From assembly GCA_963828445.1 (NCBI GenBank), contig CAWHFP010000001.1, forward strand, positions 1,116,001 to 1,180,000: DNA of 64,000 nucleotides, in the 5' to 3' direction. The notes under the pieces are model-generated. The model did no database searches and was not told the origin of the DNA. It worked only from the letters and a program-made list of their open reading frames with translations. The position numbers and the translations under genes are program-made. Each line of letters begins with the position of its first letter. Within the stretch, counting starts at the first letter, position 1. Below are positions 36,375 through 45,807 of this stretch, in pieces. This DNA comes from Bog-532 sp963828445 (lineage in GTDB: Bacteria; Actinomycetota; Actinomycetes; Streptosporangiales; Streptosporangiaceae).

Positions 36375-39137
36375 ATGGCGGCGCCGGTGTTGTGCCCGGT
36401 CATGATCGGCCGGGACACCGAACTCGCGGCGGTCGAAGCGGCGCTCAAGGCCGCGACGGCCGGGCATGGCGGCTGCATCGTGATCACCGGGGAGCCGGGG
36501 ATCGGCAAGTCGCGGCTGGCCCTGGAGACGGCCCGCCGGGCCCGCGCGCGCGGGGTCCGGGTCGTGACCGGCCGGGCCGTGCCCCAGTCCGCGACCGCGC
36601 CCTACCGGCCGCTGACCGATGCGCTCATGCAGCTCCTGCGGGACCAGGCCATCCCGGCGGACACGACGATGGAGCCCTGGCGGCCCGCGCTCGGCGCGCT
36701 GCTGCCGGGGATGGCCGGCCCGGCCTCGGCCAGCGGGGAGATCTCGCCCGCGATCCGGGCCGAGGCGCTGATCCAGCTGCTCCGGCGGCTGGCCCCCGGC
36801 GGCCTGGTGCTCCTGCTGGAAGACCTGCACTGGGCCGACCCGGACACGGTGGCCCTGCTGGAGTACCTCGGTGAGCACCTCGACGGTGAGTCGCTGCTGT
36901 GCGTGGTCACCCTGCGCGCCGACCGGCCGTCGAACGCGCTGGCCGTGGCCCGCCGCCAGCGCGGCCGTCCCGGCGTGGTGCCCCTGCCCCTGGACCGGCT
37001 CAGCGACGACGACATGATGCGCATGGTCCGGGCCTGTATGCCGGACGCGGCCCCCGAGCTGCTGCGCCGGGTCCAGACCTCGGCCGACGGCGTGCCGCTG
37101 CTGGTGGAAGACCTGCTGGCCTCGCCCGGGCTGCCGGAGTCGTTCGCGGGGACGATCCGCGAGCGGCTGGCCGGGTTCAGTGACCCCCAGCGCGAGGTGG
37201 TCGAGGCCGCCGCCATCCTCGGCCGGCACTTCGACTGGGAGCTGCTCCCCGCCGTGACCGGCCACGACGCGGCCCTGGTCGGTGAGACGCTGGAAGACGC
37301 GGTCGGCCAGCTGCTGATGAGCGCGGACGGCGTGGCGTTCTGGTTCCGGCACGCGCTGACCCGCGACGCCGTGCTCGACACCATGCTGCCGCCCCGGCAG
37401 CGGGCGCTGGCCACGGCCGCGCTGAGCGCGCTCGACACTCAATATCCCCGGCTGGACGGTGACCGGCGCGAACTGGCCGCCGAGCTGGCCAGCCGGGCCG
37501 GGAACCGCCGCCGGGCCGGCCTGCTGCTGGGCGAGTCCGGCCGCCAGGCGCTGGCCGTGGGCGCGCTGGCCACCGCCATCGGCACCCTGCGCCGGGCCGC
37601 TGACCTGCTCGAAGGCACCTCCGAGCGGGACCAGGCCGAGCTGGGCCTGGTCGAGGCGCTGGCCCTGGCCGGGCTGGTCGAGGAGGCCGCGGCGGCGGGC
37701 GGGCAGCTCATCACCCGGCTGGGCAGCGAGGCGCCGGAACTGCGGACCGAGGTGCACCTCCGGCTCAGCCAGGCGGCGGTGGCGGCATCCCGGTGGCAGA
37801 TGGCCAACCATCATCTCGGGGCGGCCCGGCGCGTGGCCGGAACCGACCCGTCGGTGAGCATCCGGGCCCGCACCGAGATCCTCGAGGCCGAGGTGACCTA
37901 CGCCGCAGGCCAGCTCGATGAGGCCCGGCGGCTGGCCGAGACGGTGCTGGCCGCCGACGGGGTCGCGGCCGAGGTCCGCTGCCACGCGCTGGAGCTGGTC
38001 GGGCGGAGCCACCGGCTGCGCGATCTGGGCCAGGCGCGGGCCGCGTTCGAGCGGGCGCTGGTCACGGCGGAGACCGCACGCCTGCCGCTGTGGCGGCTGC
38101 GGGCCCTGCACGAGCTGGGCACCATCGACATGTTCGACCACGCCGGCACCGAGCGGCTGACCGAGGCGCGGCGGGCGGCCGAGAACATGGGCGCGCTGAT
38201 CACGCTGGCCATCCTGGATCTCCAGCTGGCCGCCGCCTTCACCTGCCGCTGGGACCTGGACACCTGTGACCGGCACGCCCGCGACGCGGTGGCCCTGGCC
38301 CAGCGGCTCGGCCTGCACCAGGTCCGGGCCAAGGCGCTGACCGTGCTGGCCGGCAGCGCGGCCATGCGGGCCGACGCCGAGGTCATGGAGCACTACGCGG
38401 CTCAGGCGCTGGCGGCCGACCCCGACGACCGGACGGTGGAAGGCCTCTGCTGGGCGGCCCGGGGCACCGCGTTGCTGCTGGGCGGCGAGGCCGCGGCGGC
38501 GGTGGACCCGTTCAGCCGGGGCATGGACATCCTGGCCCGGCTCCCGAACGCGGAACCGGCCGGGCTGCGGGCGCTGTGGCCGCTGCTGCTGGCCGCGCGG
38601 CAGGACCACCGGGCCGAGCAGGCGGTCAAGGAGGCGCGGCAGCTGGGGGTCGACGCCATCCGGATGAACCGCAGCGTGATCGACTACGCCGAAGCCATCC
38701 TGATCGGCCGGGACGGCCAGCGGCAGGAAGCCACCGAACTGGCCACGGCCAGCGACGCGGGCTTCACGAACTGCGAAGGCTGGGCCGAGCTGGCCCGGCT
38801 GTGCGCCGCGCCGGCCGCGTTCGAGGACGGGTGGGGCGACCCGGCCCGGTGGCTGGCCAGTGCCGAGCCCGGATTCGGGAACCGGGGCCTGGACCGGCTG
38901 GCCGACCGCTGCCGCGAGCTGCGCACCCGGTCGCAGCCCAATCCCTGGCTGGCGGCCGGGGTCACGGCCCGGGAGGCGGACGTGCTGCGCCTGGTCGTGG
39001 CCGGCCTGCCCAACAAGGAGATCGCGGCCCGGCTGCACCTGTCCCCCCGCACCGTCGAAAAGCACGTCGAGAGCCTGCTGCGCAAGACCGGCGCCCGTTC
39101 CCGGACCAGCCTGGCCGCAGAGCACGGTTCGCGGTAG
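36375..39137 (+). CDS. LAL-type (large ATP-binding LuxR family) transcriptional regulator
   Basis: 920 aa. The N-terminal AAA/NACHT-like ATPase has Walker A ITGEPGIGKSRLALE near residue 42 and Walker B LVLLLEDLHWADPDTVALL near 155. The middle ~450 residues are Ala/Leu-rich helical repeats (TPR-like). The C-terminal LuxR helix-turn-helix is VTAREADVLRLVVAGLPNKEIAARLHLSPRTVEKHVES, near residue 860. Such STAND-type regulators activate catabolic or antibiotic clusters upon ligand and ATP binding (MalT relatives). Targets are unknown; the nearest downstream gene is a cupin, 110 bp away. Confidence 0.92.
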   Translation: MAAPVLCPVMIGRDTELAAVEAALKAATAGHGGCIVITGEPGIGKSRLALETARRARARGVRVVTGRAVPQSATAPYRPLTDALMQLLRDQAIPADTTMEPWRPALGALLPGMAGPASASGEISPAIRAEALIQLLRRLAPGGLVLLLEDLHWADPDTVALLEYLGEHLDGESLLCVVTLRADRPSNALAVARRQRGRPGVVPLPLDRLSDDDMMRMVRACMPDAAPELLRRVQTSADGVPLLVEDLLASPGLPESFAGTIRERLAGFSDPQREVVEAAAILGRHFDWELLPAVTGHDAALVGETLEDAVGQLLMSADGVAFWFRHALTRDAVLDTMLPPRQRALATAALSALDTQYPRLDGDRRELAAELASRAGNRRRAGLLLGESGRQALAVGALATAIGTLRRAADLLEGTSERDQAELGLVEALALAGLVEEAAAAGGQLITRLGSEAPELRTEVHLRLSQAAVAASRWQMANHHLGAARRVAGTDPSVSIRARTEILEAEVTYAAGQLDEARRLAETVLAADGVAAEVRCHALELVGRSHRLRDLGQARAAFERALVTAETARLPLWRLRALHELGTIDMFDHAGTERLTEARRAAENMGALITLAILDLQLAAAFTCRWDLDTCDRHARDAVALAQRLGLHQVRAKALTVLAGSAAMRADAEVMEHYAAQALAADPDDRTVEGLCWAARGTALLLGGEAAAAVDPFSRGMDILARLPNAEPAGLRALWPLLLAARQDHRAEQAVKEARQLGVDAIRMNRSVIDYAEAILIGRDGQRQEATELATASDAGFTNCEGWAELARLCAAPAAFEDGWGDPARWLASAEPGFGNRGLDRLADRCRELRTRSQPNPWLAAGVTAREADVLRLVVAGLPNKEIAARLHLSPRTVEKHVESLLRKTGARSRTSLAAEHGSR

Positions 39138-39246
39138 CTCCGGCCACTACGTAGTTGCTGGCGGCAATTACGTGTTCTTCCCGATGTGCCCGCCTGCGCC
39201 GGGCTGGGACGCTGGCTACGCCAGCGAGGCCCGGGGGAGGCACATG

Positions 39247-39765
39247 ATGCTCGAAACGAGGAAGCAGATCGTGGCGGTCAGGAACATCGAGACGCCCGAC
39301 GAGCGGCACGCGTCCGAACACGCCTCACTCGACGTGGTCAACCTGCCCGGTGTCACCATCGCCCGCACCGTGTACCAGCCGGGCTGGAAGTGGTCGACCC
39401 ACATGAAGCCGGTGGTCGGCACCGACGCCTGCCAGAGCGCGCACACCGGGTACGTCATCTCCGGCCGGTTCCACACCAGCATGGACGACGGCCGCGAGTA
39501 CGACTTCGGCCCCGGCGACGCGCACGTGGTGTCGGCCGGTCACGACGCCTGGGTGCAGGGCGACGAGCCGTGCGTGGCCATCGACGTCGCGTTCACCGGG
39601 CGGGCCGTGGCCGGGCACGTCGGCCGCTGCCCGTGCGGGGTGGAGTTCCGGGTCGCCCGGGACGACCAGTTCGGGCAGCTGGTCGCGGCCATCCAGGAGC
39701 ACGTGCGCAGCTCGCACGGGCACGAGCTCACCGCCCAGCAGGTGATCGCCGAGGTGACGGCATGA
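39247..39765 (+). CDS. cupin-domain protein
   Basis: 172 aa; ATG 39247 chosen because GGGGGAGG lies 6 nt upstream (ATG 39244 also in frame). Cupin motif 1-like THMKPVVGTDACQSAHTGYVISGRFHTSMDDG and motif 2-like FGPGDAHVVSAGHDAWVQGDEPCVAID suggest a metal-binding beta-barrel. The C-terminal ~60 residues after GRCPCGVEFRV form a separate helix-rich part, with SSHGHELTAQQVIAEV. Single genes like this in actinobacteria are usually predicted sensors or small-ligand isomerases, but the reaction is unknown. Ends before a strong terminator. Confidence 0.85.
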   Translation: MLETRKQIVAVRNIETPDERHASEHASLDVVNLPGVTIARTVYQPGWKWSTHMKPVVGTDACQSAHTGYVISGRFHTSMDDGREYDFGPGDAHVVSAGHDAWVQGDEPCVAIDVAFTGRAVAGHVGRCPCGVEFRVARDDQFGQLVAAIQEHVRSSHGHELTAQQVIAEVTA

Positions 39766-39775
39766 CCCAGTGACT

Positions 39776-39824
39776 CCCCCAGGGGCCGGAGCAGCAGGAG
39801 GGGGTTGCTCCGACCCCTGGGGGG
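39776..39824. terminator. strong bidirectional stem-loop between convergent genes
   Basis: CCCCCAGGGG (39776-39785) pairs with CCCCTGGGGG near 39814-39823, and CGGAGCA with TGCTCCG inside it. The extended GC-rich hairpin lies between the cupin gene's stop and the end of the leftward glucanase gene. It fits a Rho-independent-type terminator for both, although the T run is short (AATTT). Confidence 0.8.
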
Positions 39825-39916
39825 CAATTTCTCCAGCTGCGCGTGCAGGGGCCGTGCAGGTGGAGCTACGGGGGACCGGTCAGCCGGATGGAGGTTCGAG
39901 GTCAGGCAGCGGGGGG

Positions 39917-41573
39917 CTAGATCGACATGTGCTCCAGGGACAGGTAGGTGCGGGCGGCCCAGGACACCGGGTCGCGGGCGAAGTCGCGCTGGATGGCCCG
40001 GTGGTCCAGGGCGTTGTCCAGCGCGGCCATGATCATGGACTGGTCGAGGACCAGGTCCCGGTGGCCGACGGCGCCGGTGACCGGGTTCACGGCGTCGAAG
40101 AACCCGTTGCTGGCGCCGTACAGCCCGGGGTACCGGGTGCGCAGGGCCTGGATGTTGGCGAACGCCTGCTGCGGGGCCACGTCCAGGGCCAGGAACGACG
40201 CGTGCGGGGTGACCACGTCCTCGGTGGCGCAGCCGTGGCACTGGGACAGGCCCAGGTTCGGGTCAGCGGCGGTGGCGCCGGCGCCGAAGTAGGGGAAGGT
40301 CAGGCCCTCCACGCCGTACCCGCCGTAGCCGCCGGTGTCGTCGGCGGTGCTGGACGGCGACATCCCCCACACCGGGTAGCCGAGCTGCTGGGTGGCGTAC
40401 TTGATCTGCACCTGGACGGTGCGGGCGTCGGCCAGCCCGAAGCTGTGCGGGCCCCAGGTGGTCTCGGGCACGACCTCATTGGGCATCATCGCCTCGAACA
40501 TCCCGCCCGAGTAGGTGGGGATGAAGGTCAGGTCCGAGCCGGGATAGGTGTAGTGGCCCTCCCAGACCGGGAACCGCTGGCCGGACTGCGGGTCGGTGTA
40601 GGTCTGCCAGTAACCTCCCATCGGCCACTGCCCCTGCCAGGAGAAGTCAGGGTCGGTGGCCTGGCAGTCCGCGAACGGGGCCGGCGGCGGCAGCTCCCGC
40701 CAGCTGCGCCACCACACGTTGCCGGGCAGCTGGCGCAGGCCCATCCCGATGTAGGCCGAGATCCGGGGATCGCTGTAGAGGGCACCGTTGTGGTAGTAGT
40801 GCGCCGCGTTGCCGCCCTGATCGGGCGGGAACCCGACGTAGTAGCCGCCGTACATCTGCCCGGTCGGCTGGTTCCCGGGGATGGCCGGGTTGGTGTTGCA
40901 GTGGGTTTCGGCGCCGTTGTCGTAGAAGATGCCGAAGTTCATCGGCGCGACCAGGCGGTCGGCCAGGTGGCGCAGGCCGGGCAGGGCCTCGCGGGCGACG
41001 ATCAGGCCCGAGGCGTACCAGCCGTTGTCGACGTTGGAGACGAACGAACAGTTGTCGAAGGTGGGGGTGGGCTCGGCCGAGCAGTCGATGTCGCCGGGGT
41101 TCCTGATCGTGTCGCCGGTGGTGGTGTCGTACCACTGGTACAAGAACCCGTCGTAACGCTTCAGGTGCTGGACCTCGGTCAGCGTGGCTTCGGCCAGGCC
41201 GGTGGCCCGCGGGGTGCTGATCAGCCCGAGGTCGCGGGCGGCCACCACCGCCCACAGGTAGACCCCGATGTTGGCGGCGGAGGTGTAGCGGCCGTACGTG
41301 GTGGGTGCCGCGGCGCCGCCGGCGTAGGTGAGGTTGTCGAGGGGCAGGTGGGTGGTGGGGTCGACGTCGGCGGCGTAGAACTTCCAGGTGTCCTTGGCGA
41401 TAGTGCGCAGGGTGGCCCGCTGGGAGGCGGTCAGGCCCTGGTAGCTATCGGTCTGTGGGCGTTGCGGCTGACGCCCGGGCCGCGGCGGGCACGAGCATGG
41501 CGGCGGTCAGGGGCAGGGCCAGCACCAGGATCAAGGCCGCTAGCCAGCGCTTTCGGAAGGGGATGGGGATCAC
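39917..41573 (-). pseudogene. secreted 'glycoamylase'-domain glycosidase (GH144-like), one frameshift
   Basis: The GTG at 41573 opens a signal peptide (KRWLAALILVLALPLTAAML, AxA-like end ARASA). Near 41447-41455 one surplus C shifts the frame; the corrected frame continues SYQGLTASQRATLRTIAKDTWKFYAADVDPTT, ANIGVYLWAVVAARDLGL, YDGFLYQWYDT and VDNGWYASGLIV, then a long catalytic part with YSGGMFEAMMP and VTPHASFLALDVAP. This is the Pfam glycoamylase (PF10091) fold, whose biochemically known members include GH144 endo-beta-1,2-glucanases. ~551 aa. Lies 11 bp behind the GH3 gene, so one operon. The break may be an error, because everything downstream is intact. Confidence 0.75.
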
Positions 41574-41584
41574 CGGCGCGGCCT

Positions 41585-43969
41585 TCAGCCCTTGATGGTG
41601 AACTGGCCGGTGAGGCCGCCGGTCGAGCTGTCGCCGACCCAGACGCTGACCGGACCGGGGTCGATCTCGAACTGGCCCGCGTTGTTGTAGAAGCCGACGT
41701 TGCCGCGGCCCAGCGTGAAGGTGACGGTCTTGGTCTGGCCCGGGGCCAGCGTGACCCGCTGGAATCCGTTCAGCCGCCGGACCGGCTGCAAGATGGTGGT
41801 CCCGTCCTGGTGGGTGTAGAGCTGGGCCACGTCATCCCCGGCCACGGAGCCGGTGTTGGTGAGGTCGGCGGTGACCTTCAGCGTGCCGGACGGGGACAGG
41901 CGGCTGGCCGACAGGTGCAAGTTGGACAGCGCGAACGTGGTGTAGGACAGCCCGTACCCGAAGGCGTACTGGGGCGTGTTGGGCACGTCCAGGTACTGCG
42001 AGGTGTACTTGTTGGCCGGATCGGCCGGGCGGCCGGTGGGCAGCTCGTTGTAGGAGATCGGGATCTGCCCGACGTCGCGCGGGAAGGTCATGGGCAGCTT
42101 GCCGCCCGGGTCGACCTTGCCGAACAGCACGTCGGCGACGGCGTTACCGCCCTCGGTGCCGGGGAACCAGGCTTCGAGCAGCGCGGGCGCGTTCTCCGCG
42201 GTCCAGCCGAGGGTGAGCGGGCGGCCGTTCATCAGCACCACCACGTAGGGCTTGCCGGTGGCGGCGATGGCCTGGATGAGCGCGGTCTGCTGCCCGGGCA
42301 GGTCGATGTTGCTGCGCGAGGAGGCTTCGCCGGTGTCGGCGGCGGGCTCCCCGGCCACGATCACGGTCACGGCGGCCGACTGGGCGGCGCTCACCGCGGC
42401 GGCGAACCCCGAGGTCGACGTGCAGGACGTGTCGCAGCCCGGCGCGTAGGTGACGGTCGCGTGGGGCACGGCGGCCTTGATGCCGTCGAGCACGGGTACC
42501 ACCGAGGCCTGGTCCGAGGCCGTGTAGCCGATGGGCACGTCCGGGCCGAGCTGGTCGGACGGGTCGTCGGCGAGCGGGCCGACCACGGCCACCGAGGGGA
42601 CGCTGGAGCTGAGCGGCAGCGCGTGGTTCTGGTTGTTGAGCAGGACCATGGACTGGCCGGCCATGGTGCGGGCCGCGGCCAGGTTGGCCGGGGTGAGTTC
42701 GGCGGTCTTGACCCGGCTGGGGTCGGTGAGCGGGTGGGCGAACATGCCGGCCAGGTACTTCAGGGTCAGCACGTGCCGCACGTCGTTGTTGAGGGTGGCC
42801 ATGCTGACCTGGCCCGACTTCACCAGCTGCGGCAGGTACAGGGTGTAGGTGGAGAACTGACTGGGCACCTGGACGCCCATCTCGATGTCCACCCCGGCGG
42901 TGATGGCCAGCCGGGCGGCGTCGGCCCCGCTGGTGGCGTAGCCGAAGGCTTCCAGCTCCTGGACCGCCTGGTAGTCGCTGATCACCGTGCCGCCGAAGTG
43001 CCACTCGTTACGCAGGATCGTCTTGAGCAGGTAGGCGTTGGCGGTGTCGGGCACCCCGTCGAGCGAGGTGAAGGCGCTCATGACCGTGGCCGCGCCGGCG
43101 TTGATGGCGGCCTGGTACGGCGGCAGGTACACGTTGCGGAGCTGCGACTCCGACATGTCGGTGGTGTTGTACTCCCGGCCGGCCACGACCGCGCCGTAGG
43201 CGCCGAAGTGCTTGACGGTGGCGGCCATCTTGTCGGCCACGCTGAAGTCGCTGCCCTGGTAACCGCGCACCTTGGCCGCGGCGATGGCCGACCCGAGGTA
43301 GGGGTCCTCCCCCGCTCCTTCGACCACCCGGCCCCAGCGCGGGTCGCGGCTGACGTCGACCATGGGGTTGAAGGTCCACTTGATCCCGTCGGCGGTGGCC
43401 TCGCTGGCCGAGATCGATTCATCGCCGGAGATGGCGGCCGGGTCCCAGCTGCTGGCTTCGGCGATCGGGACCGGGAAGATCGTCTTGTAGCCGTGGATCA
43501 CGTCCAGCCCGAAGATCACCGGGATGTGCAGCCGGGACTGCAGGGCGGCCTGCTGGACCTGGTTGATGTTGGCCACGCCGGTCAGGTCCAGGACCGACCC
43601 GACCTCGCCGCTCTTGACCGCGTCGAGCAGGGCCTGGCCGGGTGTGCCGTTGGCGCCGCTGGGGCCGGCCTGTTCCAGCTGCCCGACCTTCTCGGCCACC
43701 GTCATCTTGCTGATCAGCGAGTTGACCTGGGTGCCGATGGACGCCAGCCGCTGCCTGGTCGCGGGAGACAGGTGTTCGTTGTCCTGCTGGGCTGAGGAGA
43801 GAGCGGTCTGGCTCTTAGTGCTGTTGCTGCTGCTGTTGTTGCTGTTGCTGTTGGGGCTGGCCGGGCCGGCCAGGGCGGCTGGCACCGCCAGCGCGGCCGC
43901 GGCGGCCAGGGCGGCGGCTCCTGAGACAATTTGTGCAGCACTGAGACGTCGCAGGGGACTACGCAACAT
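41585..43969 (-). CDS. secreted GH3 beta-glucosidase (BglX-like)
   Basis: 794 aa from ATG 43969 behind GGAGG. Signal peptide (AAALAAAAALAVPAALA) then a low-complexity Asn/Ser linker encoded by a TTG/CTG-rich stretch near 43820-43855. GH3 catalytic domain: GLDVIHGYKTIFPVPIAEAS, RWGRVVEGAGEDPYLG, VKHFGAYG, and the nucleophile Asp in VISDYQAVQELEAF. C-terminal domain: MVLLNNQNHALPL, YAFGYGLSYTTF, and an Fn3-like end. Retaining beta-glucosidase acting outside the cell on oligosaccharides. Full length and unbroken, unlike the following gene. Co-transcribed with the glycoamylase-type enzyme, suggesting the pair hydrolyses one glucan (see findings). Confidence 0.93.
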   Translation of the reverse strand: MLRSPLRRLSAAQIVSGAAALAAAAALAVPAALAGPASPNSNSNNSSSNSTKSQTALSSAQQDNEHLSPATRQRLASIGTQVNSLISKMTVAEKVGQLEQAGPSGANGTPGQALLDAVKSGEVGSVLDLTGVANINQVQQAALQSRLHIPVIFGLDVIHGYKTIFPVPIAEASSWDPAAISGDESISASEATADGIKWTFNPMVDVSRDPRWGRVVEGAGEDPYLGSAIAAAKVRGYQGSDFSVADKMAATVKHFGAYGAVVAGREYNTTDMSESQLRNVYLPPYQAAINAGAATVMSAFTSLDGVPDTANAYLLKTILRNEWHFGGTVISDYQAVQELEAFGYATSGADAARLAITAGVDIEMGVQVPSQFSTYTLYLPQLVKSGQVSMATLNNDVRHVLTLKYLAGMFAHPLTDPSRVKTAELTPANLAAARTMAGQSMVLLNNQNHALPLSSSVPSVAVVGPLADDPSDQLGPDVPIGYTASDQASVVPVLDGIKAAVPHATVTYAPGCDTSCTSTSGFAAAVSAAQSAAVTVIVAGEPAADTGEASSRSNIDLPGQQTALIQAIAATGKPYVVVLMNGRPLTLGWTAENAPALLEAWFPGTEGGNAVADVLFGKVDPGGKLPMTFPRDVGQIPISYNELPTGRPADPANKYTSQYLDVPNTPQYAFGYGLSYTTFALSNLHLSASRLSPSGTLKVTADLTNTGSVAGDDVAQLYTHQDGTTILQPVRRLNGFQRVTLAPGQTKTVTFTLGRGNVGFYNNAGQFEIDPGPVSVWVGDSSTGGLTGQFTIKG

Positions 43970-44151
43970 TGCCCGTCCTCCTTACCAGGGTCGGAGACGG
44001 GCCGGCCGCATCGGAGTCCACAGCCGGTCAAACCCGCCTGCTGACCTTCTGAGTCTCGCACCGCTGCGGTGAACAGAAAAGACACAAAGCATCAACTGTC
44101 ACCGGAGTTGTGGCCAGAATTGTGTCTTTGCGAGCCTGGGGGCGGTGCGGG

Positions 44152-45174
44152 TCAGCCGGCGGCGGGGAGGCTGAAGCCCCAGTTCATGACCTGCTCGGCG
44201 TCCTTGGCGCCCGCGGCCGTGCCGGTGGACGGGCTGCCGAGCACGGCGCCGATCAGCGTGCGCCCGTTCCTGGTCGCCTCGAACAGCAGGCAGTGCCCGG
44301 CGTCGTCGGTGTAACCGTCCTTGATCCCGAGCATGCCCGGGTAGGACCCGATCAGGTGGTCGGTGTTGTCCCACCAGTACTGGTGCTGGTGGTGGCCGGT
44401 GCCCAGCTTGAGCTGGAAGAACTTCCGGTCCACGATCGAGCGGAAGGCCGGGTACTTCATCGCGGCCAGGCCCAGCGTGACCAGGTCGGACGGGGTCGAG
44501 TAGGTCGAGGTCTCGGTCGGGTACGGGAGCCCGTCCGGTGACGTGAAGTGGGTCCGGGTCATGCCCAGCTGGGCCGCGGTGGCGTTCATTTTCGCAATGA
44601 AGGCGGGAATGCCGGGTCCGAACACCCGCGCGAGCGTGTAGGCGGCGTCGGCCCCCGAGGGCAGCAGCATCGCCTCCAGCAGTTGCTGCACGGTGAGGAT
44701 GTCGCCGGGACGAAGACCGGCGGATTCGCCGCCGTAATGCCAGGCGTAGGTCTGCGCCGCCTTCGGGATCTTGACCTGCCAGTCGAGGTGCCCGGTCTGC
44801 ACCACCAGCAGCGCGGTCATGACCTTGGTGATGCTGGCCATCGGCCGTTCGGTGTCGGCGCCGCGTTCCCACAGCACCTGGCCGGTGCTGGCGTCGGCCA
44901 GCACCGCGCCCTTGGCCTTCACCCCCTTCGGGGCCCCGGCGACCTGGATCTTGGGGCTGGCCAGCGAGTGCAGCGGGGACGGCCCGTTGGCGGTGGGGGT
45001 ACTGGACGTGCTGGGGGTACCGGCTGGGGTCTTGGCGGCGGTGGCCGAGGACCGGTCGCCGGCGGGGTGCGAGATCTGGTCGTTGGCGGTGGCCCCGCAG
45101 GCCGCCAGCGTGCCGGCGGCCATGGCCGCCACGGCCAGCGCGGCGATCCGCGCCCGCACCGCCCTCAGTCGCAC
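44152..45174 (-). CDS. D-alanyl-D-alanine carboxypeptidase (DacC/DacF-like, S11)
   Basis: 340 aa from the GTG at 45174, with GGAGG 8 nt upstream. N-terminal export signal with a lipobox-like LAACGA. Penicillin-binding S11 motifs: SxxK in MASITKVMTALL, the second motif in LLPSGADAAYTLARV (the family's actinobacterial S-G-A-D variant of SxN), and a KxG motif as IKDGYTDDAGHC. Trims the last D-Ala from peptidoglycan stem peptides. The signal and Cys suggest a membrane-anchored lipoprotein. Preceded by a perfect 18-bp tandem duplication at 45213-45248. Confidence 0.88.
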   Translation of the reverse strand: MRLRAVRARIAALAVAAMAAGTLAACGATANDQISHPAGDRSSATAAKTPAGTPSTSSTPTANGPSPLHSLASPKIQVAGAPKGVKAKGAVLADASTGQVLWERGADTERPMASITKVMTALLVVQTGHLDWQVKIPKAAQTYAWHYGGESAGLRPGDILTVQQLLEAMLLPSGADAAYTLARVFGPGIPAFIAKMNATAAQLGMTRTHFTSPDGLPYPTETSTYSTPSDLVTLGLAAMKYPAFRSIVDRKFFQLKLGTGHHQHQYWWDNTDHLIGSYPGMLGIKDGYTDDAGHCLLFEATRNGRTLIGAVLGSPSTGTAAGAKDAEQVMNWGFSLPAAG

Positions 45175-45212
45175 AGAACTTTCCTCCGCTTCTCAATCAG
45201 GACGGGCGTCGC

Positions 45213-45248
45213 CTCGGTAGTTCGGGGTGGCTCGGTAGTTCGGGGTGG
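45213..45248. repeat. perfect 18-bp tandem duplication
   Basis: CTCGGTAGTTCGGGGTGG occurs twice back to back (45213-45230 and 45231-45248), ~40 bp upstream of the D-Ala carboxypeptidase start, thus in its promoter or leader region. It is probably a recent slippage duplication. Confidence 0.85.
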
Positions 45249-45310
45249 CATTGTCACTGGCGGCCGATACCGTTGTGTCGCGAGCCTAGCCGAGCCGGGG
45301 GTGGTGTCAC

Positions 45311-45565
45311 ATGAGCGCGCAGCCGACGGAGCGTCTCGGAACCGATGAGCCTTTCGAGGTCATTCATCTCGGTGGCGAGGCAGCGGCGATTGTCCCGGTG
45401 GCAGAGCTGCGGCGACTGAGGGCGGTAGAGCGTCGCGCCTCGGCCGAGGCGCTGGAAGAGGCCGAGATCGAGGCGACCCTGGCCAGTCACCGAGCGTGGG
45501 TCGCCGACGGCCGGGCGGTCTCGCACGAAGAAGCCATGAAGGAGCTGCTGGGCGGCGGCCAGTGA
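45311..45565 (+). CDS. RelB/Phd-type antitoxin
   Basis: 84 aa from ATG 45311. The N-terminal FEVIHLGGEAAAIVPVAELRRLRAVERR matches the Phd/YefM-type DNA-binding part of antitoxins; the C-terminal acidic helix (EEAEIEATLASHRAWVADGRAVSHEEAMKELL) is the toxin-binding tail typical of RelE partners. Its stop overlaps the toxin's GTG start by 4 bp, the usual TA arrangement. Likely neutralises the toxin and autorepresses. Confidence 0.88.
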   Translation: MSAQPTERLGTDEPFEVIHLGGEAAAIVPVAELRRLRAVERRASAEALEEAEIEATLASHRAWVADGRAVSHEEAMKELLGGGQ

Positions 45566-45795
45566 AGATCGAATGGTCGCCGACGGCCCGGGCATCAGCG
45601 CGCCGGTACCTGGGCGATCAGCCAGGCATGCGCGCCATTGGTGCGGCCATCGCCGGATTAGCGGACGATCCCTATCCGGCAGAAGGTTTCCACCGAGGCG
45701 AGTACCACCGGATGCGCGTCGGGTCATACCGCGTCGTCTATGTGGTGGACGATGACGTGATCACGATCGAGCGAGTCGATCATCTCAATCGTTAA
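45562..45795 (+). CDS. RelE/ParE-family toxin
   Basis: 77 aa from GTG 45562 (GTGA overlap with the antitoxin gene). RelE fold signatures: IEWSPTARASARRYL, then GLADDPYPAEG, the conserved EYHRMRVGSYRVVYVVDDD core and IERVDHLNR end. The family cleaves mRNA at the ribosome; the R..Y....D pattern is retained. Intact pair, so the system is probably functional. The next gene (RodZ-like) runs in the opposite direction and its stop lies 13 bp away. Confidence 0.9.
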   Translation: MKIEWSPTARASARRYLGDQPGMRAIGAAIAGLADDPYPAEGFHRGEYHRMRVGSYRVVYVVDDDVITIERVDHLNR

Positions 45796-45807
45796 CTCCG
45801 GCTGCAT

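Noticed and set aside
35328..39125. A 1265-codon minus-strand frame over the LAL regulator, DUF5995 and NUDIX genes.
   Set aside because: All three plus-strand genes are recognised families, and the antisense translation is repetitive Gln/Gly/Arg.
39770..43795. A 1341-codon open frame on the plus strand opposite the two glycosidase genes.
   Set aside because: It is antisense to GH3 and glycoamylase genes that have clear motifs and signal peptides; its own translation is Gly/Val/Arg/His-rich and without recognisable domains, as GC-rich shadow frames are.
43815..43860. TTG/CTG-rich microsatellite as a possible regulatory repeat.
   Set aside because: It is the coding sequence of the Asn/Ser linker of the GH3 enzyme.
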